64,000 nt of DNA from Bradyrhizobium japonicum USDA 6 (lineage in GTDB: Bacteria > Pseudomonadota > Alphaproteobacteria > Rhizobiales > Xanthobacteraceae). The notes beneath the pieces were generated by a model. The model was not told where the DNA came from. It did no database searches and saw only the letters and a program-made list of their open reading frames with translations. The stretch covers positions 496,001-560,000 of the forward strand of contig NC_017249.1 of NCBI RefSeq assembly GCF_000284375.1, given 5' to 3'. Below, in pieces: positions 46,600 through 54,701 of the stretch. The position numbers and the translations under genes were made by a program. How positions within the stretch are numbered: position 1 is the first letter of the stretch; each line of letters starts with the position of its first letter.

Positions 46600-47412
46600 C
46601 TACTTCCCCGTAAACCTCGGCGGCCGCTTCTCCATGAAGCTCGCCACCCCCTCCCGGAAATCGCTGCCGTTCAGCGCGACCATCATCTCGCGGTTGGCCT
46701 CGATCGTCGCCTCCGCCAGCGTCTGGAACGGCACCTCGTAGAGCTGCCGCTTGATCACGGCCATCGCGCTCGGGGAAACCATGTCCGCGAGATCGCGCGC
46801 ATAGGCGTAGGTCTCCTCGCGGAGTTTTTCAGGCGCGCAGAGCCGGTTGACCAGACCGATCCGCAACGCCTCCTCGCTCGACACGCGCCGCGCCGAGAGC
46901 AGCAAATCCATCGCATTGGCGTGGCCGACGATGCGCGGCAGCATCCAGGACATGCCATGCTCGGCGATCAGTCCGCGCCGCGCGAAGGCCGTGGTGAAGA
47001 CGGTATTGTCGGCGGCAAAGCGCAGGTCGCAATAGAGCGCGTGGACGAGGCCGATGCCGGCAGTCGCGCCGTTGAGCATGGCGATGACGGGCTTGCCGAT
47101 CGACGGATAGAAGCCGTAGCGCGTCTGCCAGTCCGGCCGGCGGTTCATGTCGAAGGGCGGCAGGTTCGAGGCACGCCTGACGTCGTTGGGGTCGAGCCCC
47201 TTCAGCGCATCCATGTCGGCGCCGGCGCAGAAGGCGCGGCCGGCGCCGGTGAGCACGATGACGCGGACATGGTCATCGGCGCTCGATGCTTCCATCGCGT
47301 GACGCACGTCGCGCTCCATCGTCGGCGTCCACGCATTCATGCGATCAGGGCGATTGAGCGTGATGGTCGCGACCTTGTCGCTCACCTCATAGAGAATGTG
47401 TTCGTAGGCCAT
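46600..47412 (-). CDS. Enoyl-CoA hydratase/isomerase family protein
   Basis: A 270-residue crotonase. The oxyanion-hole regions are AFCAGADMDALKG near 66-78 and NGATAGIGLVHALYCDLRFA near 112. One catalytic acid, in RRGLIAEHGMSW near 145, is present, while the earlier Glu position of classic hydratases is not acidic (GLVHALY), so it may be an isomerase or have altered specificity. The start at 47412 begins MAYEHILYEV and gives the usual length. The reaction on a specific acyl-CoA is not known. Confidence 0.86.
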   Translation of the reverse strand: MAYEHILYEVSDKVATITLNRPDRMNAWTPTMERDVRHAMEASSADDHVRVIVLTGAGRAFCAGADMDALKGLDPNDVRRASNLPPFDMNRRPDWQTRYGFYPSIGKPVIAMLNGATAGIGLVHALYCDLRFAADNTVFTTAFARRGLIAEHGMSWMLPRIVGHANAMDLLLSARRVSSEEALRIGLVNRLCAPEKLREETYAYARDLADMVSPSAMAVIKRQLYEVPFQTLAEATIEANREMMVALNGSDFREGVASFMEKRPPRFTGK

Positions 47413-47538
47413 GACGCTCTCCCTGTGTCTGCCGGCACGCGTTCGCGCGCGCTCGTTGGGAACGAGCCTAGCATATCCAGGGATCAGGCAAGGGCTTGTG
47501 CCAAGGACCTGCGCCAAAGAACCTGAGCGAAGCCGCGA

Positions 47539-48333
47539 TCACTCGGCGGCTTGTGCCAGCACCTGCCGGCGCGCCAGCCAGCCGTCGATGAAATGATCGA
47601 GCCAGGCCCGTTCCGCAACGTCGTAGACCGCACGGTCCGCGAAATGATGATGCCGCTCGCGCGCGCCGGGCGCGCTGAGGCCGTCATAGCCGCGCGTGGT
47701 CCAGCAATGCATCATCGCGCAGGTCACGTCAGGATGAAACTGCACCCCAAAAGCGTTGCCGGTGCGGAACGCCTGGATCGGAAAATCATCGCCTTCCGCA
47801 AGCAGCTCAGTGCCGACGGGCAGTTCAAATCCTTCGCGATGCCAGTGATAGACCTGCGCCGGCCAATTCGGGCAGAGCGCGTGGCCCGCGGCGGTCGGGC
47901 GGATCGGATAGTAGCCGATCTGGGTCAGCGCCTGCGCATGCGGTGCGACGCGGGCTCCCAACTGCATCGCCAGCATCTGCGCGCCGAGGCAGATGCCGAG
48001 GAACGGTCGCTGTTCGCGGAGCGGAATTTCGATCCAGTCGATCTCGCGGCGGATGTAGTCGTCGGGATCGTTGGCGCTCATCGGACCGCCGAAGAAAACC
48101 GCGCCGGCATGCTGATCGAGCGTATCGGGCAGGGGATCGCCGAAGCGGGGACGGCGAATGTCGAGGCGATGGCCGAGCGCGCGCAGCGCATTGCCGACGC
48201 GGCCGGGCGTCGAGGATTCCTGATGCAGGATGATCAGAACCGGCAATCGGGCTTCGGAGGCGGCGGCGCTCGGCGTCCTTCTGGGGAAGGGCACCAATTC
48301 TGCGCCACCAAACCTGTCCGTCCGGAACGACAT
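47539..48333 (-). CDS. Class I glutamine amidotransferase-like protein
   Basis: A 264-residue protein with the nucleophile Cys115 in FLGICLGAQM and catalytic His200 in GVQFHPDV; the usual Glu two residues after the His is Asp202. It resembles stand-alone GMP-synthase-like amidotransferases (YfeJ-type) and may hydrolyse glutamine or gamma-glutamyl compounds. The oxyanion area FFGGPMSAND is typical. A near-consensus CtrA site lies 40 bases upstream of the start. Confidence 0.87.
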   Translation of the reverse strand: MSFRTDRFGGAELVPFPRRTPSAAASEARLPVLIILHQESSTPGRVGNALRALGHRLDIRRPRFGDPLPDTLDQHAGAVFFGGPMSANDPDDYIRREIDWIEIPLREQRPFLGICLGAQMLAMQLGARVAPHAQALTQIGYYPIRPTAAGHALCPNWPAQVYHWHREGFELPVGTELLAEGDDFPIQAFRTGNAFGVQFHPDVTCAMMHCWTTRGYDGLSAPGARERHHHFADRAVYDVAERAWLDHFIDGWLARRQVLAQAAE

Positions 48334-48372
48334 GGCCTCTGCGAGTGCTATCGGTTCAGACCGCCAGCATAG

Positions 48373-48388
48373 CTAAGCGGTAGTTAAC
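48373..48388. promoter_or_regulatory. Near-consensus CtrA site (CTAA-N7-TTAAC)
   Basis: CTAAGCGGTAGTTAAC differs from the CtrA consensus TTAA-N7-TTAAC by one base in the left half. It lies 40 bases upstream of the amidotransferase start. Confidence 0.45.
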
Positions 48389-48474
48389 ATCGTGTGAGTT
48401 CGCGCACACGCGTCCCGATATTGAAGCAAGCTCCGGGCCACTACGGAGCTTTGAGCTTTCTTCAAAGCGTTTTC

Positions 48475-48519
48475 GAGCGAAGTGGATACCGGCTCGCGTA
48501 AAGAAAACGCGTCAAAACA
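48475..48519 (+). repeat. Short repeat (AAGCGTTTTCGAGCGAAG type), copy 2
   Basis: Reads AAGCGTTTTCGAGCGAAGTG, then GATACCGGCTCGCGTAAAG and AAAACGCG. Matches 40291-40339 (minus strand) with few changes. Located just after the stop of the downstream SDR gene. Confidence 0.85.
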
Positions 48520-48524
48520 AGAAA

Positions 48525-49304
48525 TCAGTGCCTCTGCCTCTGGAACCGGCTGGTGGCGGACAGGATGAAGCCGCGTGGGAAGAAACGCAGCGCGAACGGC
48601 ACGATCTTGATGCCGAGACCAGGCAGCACTGCCCGTTTGTTGGCCATCAGGCCACGATAGGCCTGCTGCGCGACATCGGCGGCAGGCACGTTGAGAAGAG
48701 CCGTATCATGCCCGGACCCGACGCCGGCGCGCGCCTGGAATTCGGTGGGCACCGGACCCGGGCAAAGTACGGTGACGCGTACGCCGCGCGGCGCAAGCTC
48801 CGCCCGCAAGGCTTCGGTGAGGGAAATCACATAGGCCTTGGACGCGTAGTACACGGCCATGCCGGGGCCGGGCAGAAAGCCCGCGACAGATCCGACATTG
48901 AGAAGACCGCCCTTGTTCCTGATCAGCTGATCGGCAAAGCGCAGCGACAGATCCGTCAGAGCCCGGACGTTGACATCGACGATGCCGACCTGCTCGACGC
49001 GGTCGCGCTCGATCGCATCGCCGAACACGCCGAAGCCGGCATTGTTGACGAGATGGTCGAGCTCGACGTCCTCGGCGGCGAGCGCGGCGGCGATCTTCTC
49101 GCCCGCATCCGCCTCCTGCAGGTCGCAGGCGATCACGATCGGCCTCTTGCCGCCCTTGGCGGCGAGCTCGTTCGCAAGCGCCTCCAGCCGGTCCGCGCGT
49201 CGCGCCGTCAGCGCGAGGCGATGTCCGTTGGCGGCGAACACACGCGCCAGCTCCGTGCCGATGCCCGCCGACGCACCGGTGATCAACGTTACCCGCTCAG
49301 TCAC
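48525..49304 (-). CDS. SDR family NAD(P)-dependent oxidoreductase (DltE/SadH-like)
   Basis: A 259-residue dehydrogenase with cofactor loop TGASAGIGTELAR near 9, NNAGFGVFG near 86, and catalytic Tyr-x3-Lys in YYASKAYVISL near 152. The C-terminal AQQAYRGLMANKRAVLPGLG is typical of the DltE/SadH group found across proteobacteria. Substrate unknown. It starts with GTG preceded by AAGAGAC. Confidence 0.86.
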   Translation of the reverse strand: MTERVTLITGASAGIGTELARVFAANGHRLALTARRADRLEALANELAAKGGKRPIVIACDLQEADAGEKIAAALAAEDVELDHLVNNAGFGVFGDAIERDRVEQVGIVDVNVRALTDLSLRFADQLIRNKGGLLNVGSVAGFLPGPGMAVYYASKAYVISLTEALRAELAPRGVRVTVLCPGPVPTEFQARAGVGSGHDTALLNVPAADVAQQAYRGLMANKRAVLPGLGIKIVPFALRFFPRGFILSATSRFQRQRH

Positions 49305-49491
49305 GATCGAAGTCTCTTGAATTCAAGTTTTTTGGCCCCGCAATGGCGGAACGAGAGCATAGGCCGAGCGCGACAGGCAAGCGTCACCGGCAGCATGGCT
49401 GCTTGAGCGGGCAACAGGGAAGCGGGAAAGCCACGGATTTTACGGCGAAATCCGGGGTCGCGGTGGTCGACGAGGGTATATTAAAGTTTCG

Positions 49492-50022
49492 TCATGTAGT
49501 CTGCACAACCGGCGATATACCGCGTCGAGACGGCTCACCCCCGACGGCACCGTCCTTGACCTGACCACCCGCGCGATTTGCGACCGCATGCTTGAGGTCG
49601 ATCCGGTCGCGCTGGGCGATCCCGAGCAGGTCGGAGGCGCGCCAGACGACGTTGTCCTCGAACTCGGAGACCTGGCCATCGGCATAGACCAGCTCCCACA
49701 TCATCTGGACGATGCGCTTGCGGCCCTCTTCGTCGAGCGAGCGCATGATGACGCTGGTGAAGTGATAGAGGTCGACGGCCTCGCCCTCGACCTGGGTGGC
49801 GTCCGCGATCAGGCGATCGGCGGTACCGCGATCCAGCCCGAAATGGCTTTCGATCAGGCTGTGCAGCTTGCGCTGCTCGGTCGCCGTCGGCTGACCGTCC
49901 AGCGAGACCACGTGAACCAGCAGCGCGGTGGCCGCAAGCCGGTAATCGCCATCGCCGAATGCGCGATCCCCGGCATGAGGGGCGACAATGTCGGCGATGA
50001 ATTGGCGCAGGCCGTCGAGCAT
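49492..50022 (-). CDS. TerB-family protein
   Basis: A 176-residue protein whose first 145 residues match the helical TerB fold (AATALLVHVVSLDGQPTATE, ESHFGLD, MWELVYADGQVSEFEDNVVW). TerB proteins bind metal through conserved acidic residues and occur in tellurite-stress and membrane complexes; a tellurite role here is not implied. The last 30 residues (after LLGIAQRDRIDLK) are basic and not part of the domain. It stands alone. Confidence 0.83.
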   Translation of the reverse strand: MLDGLRQFIADIVAPHAGDRAFGDGDYRLAATALLVHVVSLDGQPTATEQRKLHSLIESHFGLDRGTADRLIADATQVEGEAVDLYHFTSVIMRSLDEEGRKRIVQMMWELVYADGQVSEFEDNVVWRASDLLGIAQRDRIDLKHAVANRAGGQVKDGAVGGEPSRRGISPVVQTT

Positions 50023-50208
50023 AGGATCCTACCGAAATCGATGAAGCCGCGGGAGTGCGGCCGCCACCGGCATTATATGAGCGGGAAACTCAACCGCCGC
50101 AACGTGCGTCAGCTCCGCGCGGGCATTACCTTTCAGCAATATGTCCGTTTCGTTATGACCGGATTGAGACGCATAATGATTGCTTGGGAATACGCACTGT
50201 CCCCACAT

Positions 50209-50325
50209 CGTCGTTGCGAGCGCAGCGAAGCAATCCAGAATCTTTCCACGGAAGGATTCTGGATTGCTTCGTCGCAAGGGCTCCTCGCAATGACGGTGTT
50301 GAGAGAGTTACGCTCGCAATGACGG
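50209..50325. repeat. Mosaic palindromic repeat, family B copy 4
   Basis: CGTCGTTGCGAGCGCAGCG at the left, GAAGCAATCCAGA and TTCTGGATTGCTTCG inside, CTCCTCGCAATGACGG at 50281-50296, then a second partial end CGCTCGCAATGACGG at 50311-50325. It fills the right part of the 309-base gap 50023-50331; the left part shows no gene and should hold the TerB promoter. Confidence 0.85.
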
Positions 50326-50331
50326 AGGCCC

Positions 50332-51741
50332 TCACGGTATCTCGTACACCACCATCTTGTCGGCGATGCCGCGCAGCGCCGCCTGCTTCTGGATCGGCTT
50401 GATGGCGCGCTGCTCGAGCACCTCGGCGACTGCGGGTGCATCGAGCACGGGGCCCGTGATGTGGATCTCCTGCGCCGTCGACAGGCTCTGGACGCGAGCG
50501 GCGATGTTGACGGTCTGGCCGAAATAATCCTGGCGTTCGTTGAGCATCACCGCAAGACACGGGCCTTCATGGATGCCGATCTTGACGATGAGATCGTCGG
50601 TGCCGCGCTGCCTGTTGAGCTCGTCCATCGCGGCCCGCATCCGCAGGCCCGCGACGATGGCGTGCTCGGGGCGAACGAAGGTCGCCATCACGGCGTCGCC
50701 GATCGTCTTCACCACCGCGCCCTTCTCGGAGGAGATGATCTCGAGCAGCGCATGGAAATGCGCGCGCACGAGATCGAAGGCGGCAAGATCGCCGACGCGC
50801 TCGTAGAGTGCGGTCGAGCCCTTCAAATCGGTGAACAGGAATGTCAGCGACGTGATCTGGAGCCGCTGGTCGAGGCTGAGATTGTCCGCCTTGAAGACAT
50901 CGCGAAACGTCTGGTTCGACAGCATGCGCTTGGCGGTGAGGAACGGCTTGCGCTTGCCGATGAGATGATGGAGCGCCTCGGCCGCGATGAACACCGACGG
51001 CAACACGCGCACGCCGGCCTGGTTCTCCAGCGACAGCCGCAACGGCCCCGGCCGCATGGTCGTCGTCCCCGTCGGAGCCTGCACCTTGTTGTACATGATC
51101 GCGAACTGCTGGCGCTCCTTGGTCGGCTCGCCCTGGACGTCGATGAAATGGGCGGCGTGCGTCACCGGCTCGAAGATGATGATGAAGTCGCCCGGCAGTT
51201 GCAGCGACATGGTCGCCTTCTCGCCGGCCGGCAGCTCCATGGTATCCAGCGTCACCTCGTTGGCGAGCGTCGCGAAGGACTCCTTGTTGAAGTCGACGCC
51301 GGAGCTCCAGAACACCTGCTTGAAATATTCCCACACCGGAAGCGTATCGGGATCGTGCGCTGCGATGCGCCGCACGCGCGGATTCACGGTGAAGGAGACC
51401 TCGACCTGATCGTCGACCGACGCCTTGTAGCCGCAGGCGCAGAGCGCGCAGTGATAATCGTCCGGCTTGAGCGCCTTCAGCGTCGAATGGGCGCCCAGCA
51501 CGCCGCCGCAGCCCGGACAGAGCACGTTCCAGCCGAGATCGAACAGTCCGAGCCGCGCCGAGTGCAGGAAGGTGGAGATCGTGTGCTCTTCGTCGAGGCC
51601 ATGCTGCCTGGAGAAATCGAGGACATTGACGCGGTTGAGCTCGTGATCCTCGCCGTTCTCGATGAGGTGCGCGATCGCGTCGACCACCTTGGCATCGGCG
51701 GTCTGCTTCAGAACGGATAACTGGGCCTGGATGTCGCTCAT
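50332..51741 (-). CDS. Class III adenylate/guanylate cyclase with zinc-ribbon-like and DUF5939-type N-terminus
   Basis: A 469-residue cytoplasmic protein. The N-terminal part (about 1-280) resembles DUF5939 and holds two CxxC pairs, CPGCGGVL near 86 and CALCACGY near 106, likely a zinc ribbon. The C-terminal cyclase domain (about 290-420) has FLFTDLKGSTAL with the first metal Asp, and KTIGDAVMATF with the second, so it is probably active; the Lys of LKGST favours ATP as substrate. It is the third gene of a minus-strand set after the hydrolase and P450 genes, 51 bases after the P450 stop. Confidence 0.88.
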   Translation of the reverse strand: MSDIQAQLSVLKQTADAKVVDAIAHLIENGEDHELNRVNVLDFSRQHGLDEEHTISTFLHSARLGLFDLGWNVLCPGCGGVLGAHSTLKALKPDDYHCALCACGYKASVDDQVEVSFTVNPRVRRIAAHDPDTLPVWEYFKQVFWSSGVDFNKESFATLANEVTLDTMELPAGEKATMSLQLPGDFIIIFEPVTHAAHFIDVQGEPTKERQQFAIMYNKVQAPTGTTTMRPGPLRLSLENQAGVRVLPSVFIAAEALHHLIGKRKPFLTAKRMLSNQTFRDVFKADNLSLDQRLQITSLTFLFTDLKGSTALYERVGDLAAFDLVRAHFHALLEIISSEKGAVVKTIGDAVMATFVRPEHAIVAGLRMRAAMDELNRQRGTDDLIVKIGIHEGPCLAVMLNERQDYFGQTVNIAARVQSLSTAQEIHITGPVLDAPAVAEVLEQRAIKPIQKQAALRGIADKMVVYEIP

Positions 51742-51792
51742 GGCGGAGGCTCTATCTGGGGTGGATCGCGCCATCGGGCAGACGAATGTCTG

Positions 51793-53160
51793 TCACCGAC
51801 GCGTGATGCGGAACAAGGGTGAGTGGTCCGGCTGGGTCGTCACGACGCCGAGAGGGATCACCGGAACCCTGTCGGCAAGCTCGATGCGGAACGCGCCGAT
51901 CAAGCGGGCCAGCGCCAGCACGGATTCGGCTTGCGCGAACGGCGCGCCGATGCAGACGCGCGGACCCGCGCCGAACGGCAGGTAAGCGAAACGGTCAGGC
52001 GCCTCCTTCGACATGAAGCGCTTTGGAATGAAGGCGTTCGGCTGATCCCACAGCTTCTCGTGCCGGTGCAGCAGCCAGGGCGCGATCATGATGATGTCGC
52101 CCTTGCCGATCTCGACGCCGGCTGCATTGTCCTTCTCGCGCGCGGCACGCGCGACCAGGAAGGCCGGCGGATAGAGCCGCATGGTCTCCTCGATCACCGC
52201 GCGGGTGAACTTCTGGCGATCGATGTCGGCCATGCTGTCGAGATGCTCGCCGTGGGTCTCGGAGGCGACTTCCTCCTGCGTCTCCGGATCGAGCGCGAGC
52301 AGATAGAGCGCCCAGAACAGCGCCGTCGCCGTGGTCTCGTGACCCGCCAGGATCATGGTCGCGACCTCGTCGACGAGTTGCGCGTCCGAAAAGCCCTTGC
52401 CGGTCTCGGGGTCGCGCGCCGCGTCCATGAGATCGAACAGGTCGCGCGGTGGCGCGCCGTCCTTCTTGCCCATCGTGCGGCGCTCGGCGATCAGCATCGC
52501 GACGAACTCGGTCCAGCGCTTGCGGAAGCGGGCGCGGGCAAAATCCATCGGGGTCGGCCAGGACACCGGCAGCAGCATGTCGAGGAAATAGGGCCGCCCG
52601 AGCCGCGCGCCGTATTCCATGACGAAGTTGCGCAAGGTCGGGCCGTGACGATCCATGCCGAATGAGAACATCGTGCGCCCGGCGATCTCCAGCGTCATGC
52701 GCTGCATCGCCTCGCGCAGATCGACCGGCTCGCTCGTTCGCGCATCGAGCTTTGTGATGGTCTCGTCGAGCACCGCAGTCATATGCGGGACGAGATTTGC
52801 AGTCGCACGCGGCGTGAAGGCCGGCGCGAGCGTACGGCGCTGATGCGTCCAGGCGTGGCCTTCCGCGATCAGGAGTCCTTCGCCGAGCACCGGACGCAGC
52901 ATGCGGATCCCCGCCGGCGTGCGCGTGTAGTTTTCGTAGTTGCTGAGCAGGACATGCCGGATTGCGTCCGGCTGATTCAGGATGAAGCTATTGTGGAGGA
53001 AAAAGCGGCCCTTGATGACCTCTTCTTCGTAGGCACGCTGCCCCCAGGTCGCGATCATGTTCTGCTTGAGGACCGCGACCCGGCCGAAAAACGACAGATC
53101 GTCGGGCGCACGCGGCGGGGTCGGAGGGATGATGGGCCGACGCACACTGGCGATGTTCAT
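51793..53160 (-). CDS. Cytochrome P450
   Basis: A 455-residue soluble P450. The heme thiolate is Cys403 in FGAGPRVCIGAPFA. The oxygen-activating helix reads AGHETTATAL near 267, and the ExxR pair is EETMRLYPP near 323. No membrane anchor is seen. The N-terminal proline-rich PPTPPRAP is as in other bacterial P450s with fatty-acid-like architecture. Substrate and redox partner are unknown; no ferredoxin gene is adjacent. It lies 34 bases after the Tat-exported hydrolase gene. Confidence 0.93.
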   Translation of the reverse strand: MNIASVRRPIIPPTPPRAPDDLSFFGRVAVLKQNMIATWGQRAYEEEVIKGRFFLHNSFILNQPDAIRHVLLSNYENYTRTPAGIRMLRPVLGEGLLIAEGHAWTHQRRTLAPAFTPRATANLVPHMTAVLDETITKLDARTSEPVDLREAMQRMTLEIAGRTMFSFGMDRHGPTLRNFVMEYGARLGRPYFLDMLLPVSWPTPMDFARARFRKRWTEFVAMLIAERRTMGKKDGAPPRDLFDLMDAARDPETGKGFSDAQLVDEVATMILAGHETTATALFWALYLLALDPETQEEVASETHGEHLDSMADIDRQKFTRAVIEETMRLYPPAFLVARAAREKDNAAGVEIGKGDIIMIAPWLLHRHEKLWDQPNAFIPKRFMSKEAPDRFAYLPFGAGPRVCIGAPFAQAESVLALARLIGAFRIELADRVPVIPLGVVTTQPDHSPLFRITRR

Positions 53161-53194
53161 GGCTCTCTCCCGCAGATGTGACCCAAGCCAATAG

Positions 53195-54565
53195 CTAGTA
53201 AGTCAGCTCGGCAATCGCAATCCTGTTCTCGGAGGCGGGCCAGGCGCGCGCCACAATTCGTTCTTCGCCGAACTGGGCCACGATGTTACGCCCGGCCTCC
53301 GCGGCCGGGAGCCGCAAGGTTGCTGCCGAATCCGTGGGCACACCCGGCTTGACATCGGCCGGCTCCTTGCCGTCGAGCAGCACCACGTCCCGCGGCAGGC
53401 CGAAATAGCCGCGCGGGCGTGACATGATCACGACGGCGCCGGCATCCTTGTCGGCCGGCCCGAGCGGGCGCGCGGCACGCAGATGCACGACATCGGACGA
53501 GCGCGCGAAGGGCGAGCGGTAGATATGCGTCGTCGGGGCGTCCGGCGATGTCAGGACGAATTCGAGGAACCAGGAAGGCTCGACCTGGGCCGGACCCCAG
53601 CGGCCGTCGGCGCCGGTCTTCGCGCTGTGCACCGCGCCGCCTCTGCGCTCCCCGGTATCGGGGTCGACGCGGAAGACATCGACGGTTGCACCTGCGACCG
53701 GGCGATTGGTCGACACGCCGCCTGGCGTACCGGTCACGAGGCCGCTCAACCTCACGCTCTGCTCCGGCACAATCGCGATGCGCGCGGGCTCGCGGCCGGC
53801 AATGAACTTGTAGATCTCGCGGAAAGCGCGCGGGTGAAACGCCACTTCGCGATGGTCGAGCGCGCCGAGCACGAGATTGGTGGCGCCCTTCAACTCCGGC
53901 CCCTCAACGGTGACACCGGTCGGCGTGCCCGGCTTGCCGATGAAGCGGCCGTCCGCTTGCGCGTACTTGTCCATGCCATCGCTGCGCAGGGTGAGGAAGG
54001 CCGTGCCCGGCGTCACCTCGCTCTCGCCCTCATTCAGGCTACGCAGAAATGTGCCACGGCCGTTGAACTCGTTGTTCGGCTGGTCATCGGTCGCGAACAC
54101 GCCGTGATTGGGTGTGCCGCACAGCACGGCATGGCTGACATCGGCGGCACCGCCGTTCCTGATGACGTTGCGAATGGCGTAGCCGCCGCGCGAGCTGCCG
54201 ACCAACGCCACGCGGGCCGCCCCGGTGCGGCGTTTCAAGTCGGCGATGGCGGCAGCGAGCTCGCGGCGCTGGTCCTCGGTCGAGGAGCGGTTCGCCTGCT
54301 CGACCTTGTCGTCGCTGCGCGCCAGGGGATCGGTGAAATTGATCGCCGCCATGCGATCCCGCGCGACGCCGTTGGATTCCATCCGCCAAAGCGTCGTCAT
54401 CCAGAGCGCGTCGTAGTCGCCATTGCCGTGGACGAACAGGATCGGGGGCACCTCGGCATTCTGAGTCGTGGGCGCGGTCTGGGCCAGCGCGCCTGTCCGC
54501 AAGCTCGCAACCGCGAAAGGCAAGCTGCCTGCCCCCAGCAGGATCGACCGTCGCGACAGCTTCAT
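53195..54565 (-). CDS. Tat-exported alpha/beta hydrolase with C-terminal beta domain
   Basis: A 456-residue protein. The leader is twin-arginine-like (LSRRSILLGAGSLPFAVA, residues 3-20) with cleavage near ALAQ. The lipase-like core has PPILFVHGNGDY near 42 and the nucleophile elbow VGSSRGGYAI near 127. A second domain from about 230 contains a carboxypeptidase-regulatory-like beta unit (GTPGGVSTNRPVAGATVDVF) and a jelly-roll-like remainder. It may hydrolyse esters in the periplasm. First gene of the set with the P450 and cyclase. Function is otherwise unknown. Confidence 0.83.
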   Translation of the reverse strand: MKLSRRSILLGAGSLPFAVASLRTGALAQTAPTTQNAEVPPILFVHGNGDYDALWMTTLWRMESNGVARDRMAAINFTDPLARSDDKVEQANRSSTEDQRRELAAAIADLKRRTGAARVALVGSSRGGYAIRNVIRNGGAADVSHAVLCGTPNHGVFATDDQPNNEFNGRGTFLRSLNEGESEVTPGTAFLTLRSDGMDKYAQADGRFIGKPGTPTGVTVEGPELKGATNLVLGALDHREVAFHPRAFREIYKFIAGREPARIAIVPEQSVRLSGLVTGTPGGVSTNRPVAGATVDVFRVDPDTGERRGGAVHSAKTGADGRWGPAQVEPSWFLEFVLTSPDAPTTHIYRSPFARSSDVVHLRAARPLGPADKDAGAVVIMSRPRGYFGLPRDVVLLDGKEPADVKPGVPTDSAATLRLPAAEAGRNIVAQFGEERIVARAWPASENRIAIAELTY

Positions 54566-54701
54566 ATGTTTCTCCGGCAAAACCAACTCTTTGTACCGCT
54601 TATAGCGGCCTAACCACTGGACAGCGAAGGACTTTCGCAGGCATCACTGAACCTGCCGGAATCACCCGAGACCACTTCTGCCAGCCCATATGGAAGGGGA
54701 T

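Noticed and set aside
49492..50022. Tellurite resistance operon
   Set aside because: Only a TerB-like domain protein is present; no TerC, TerD or TerZ genes adjoin it.
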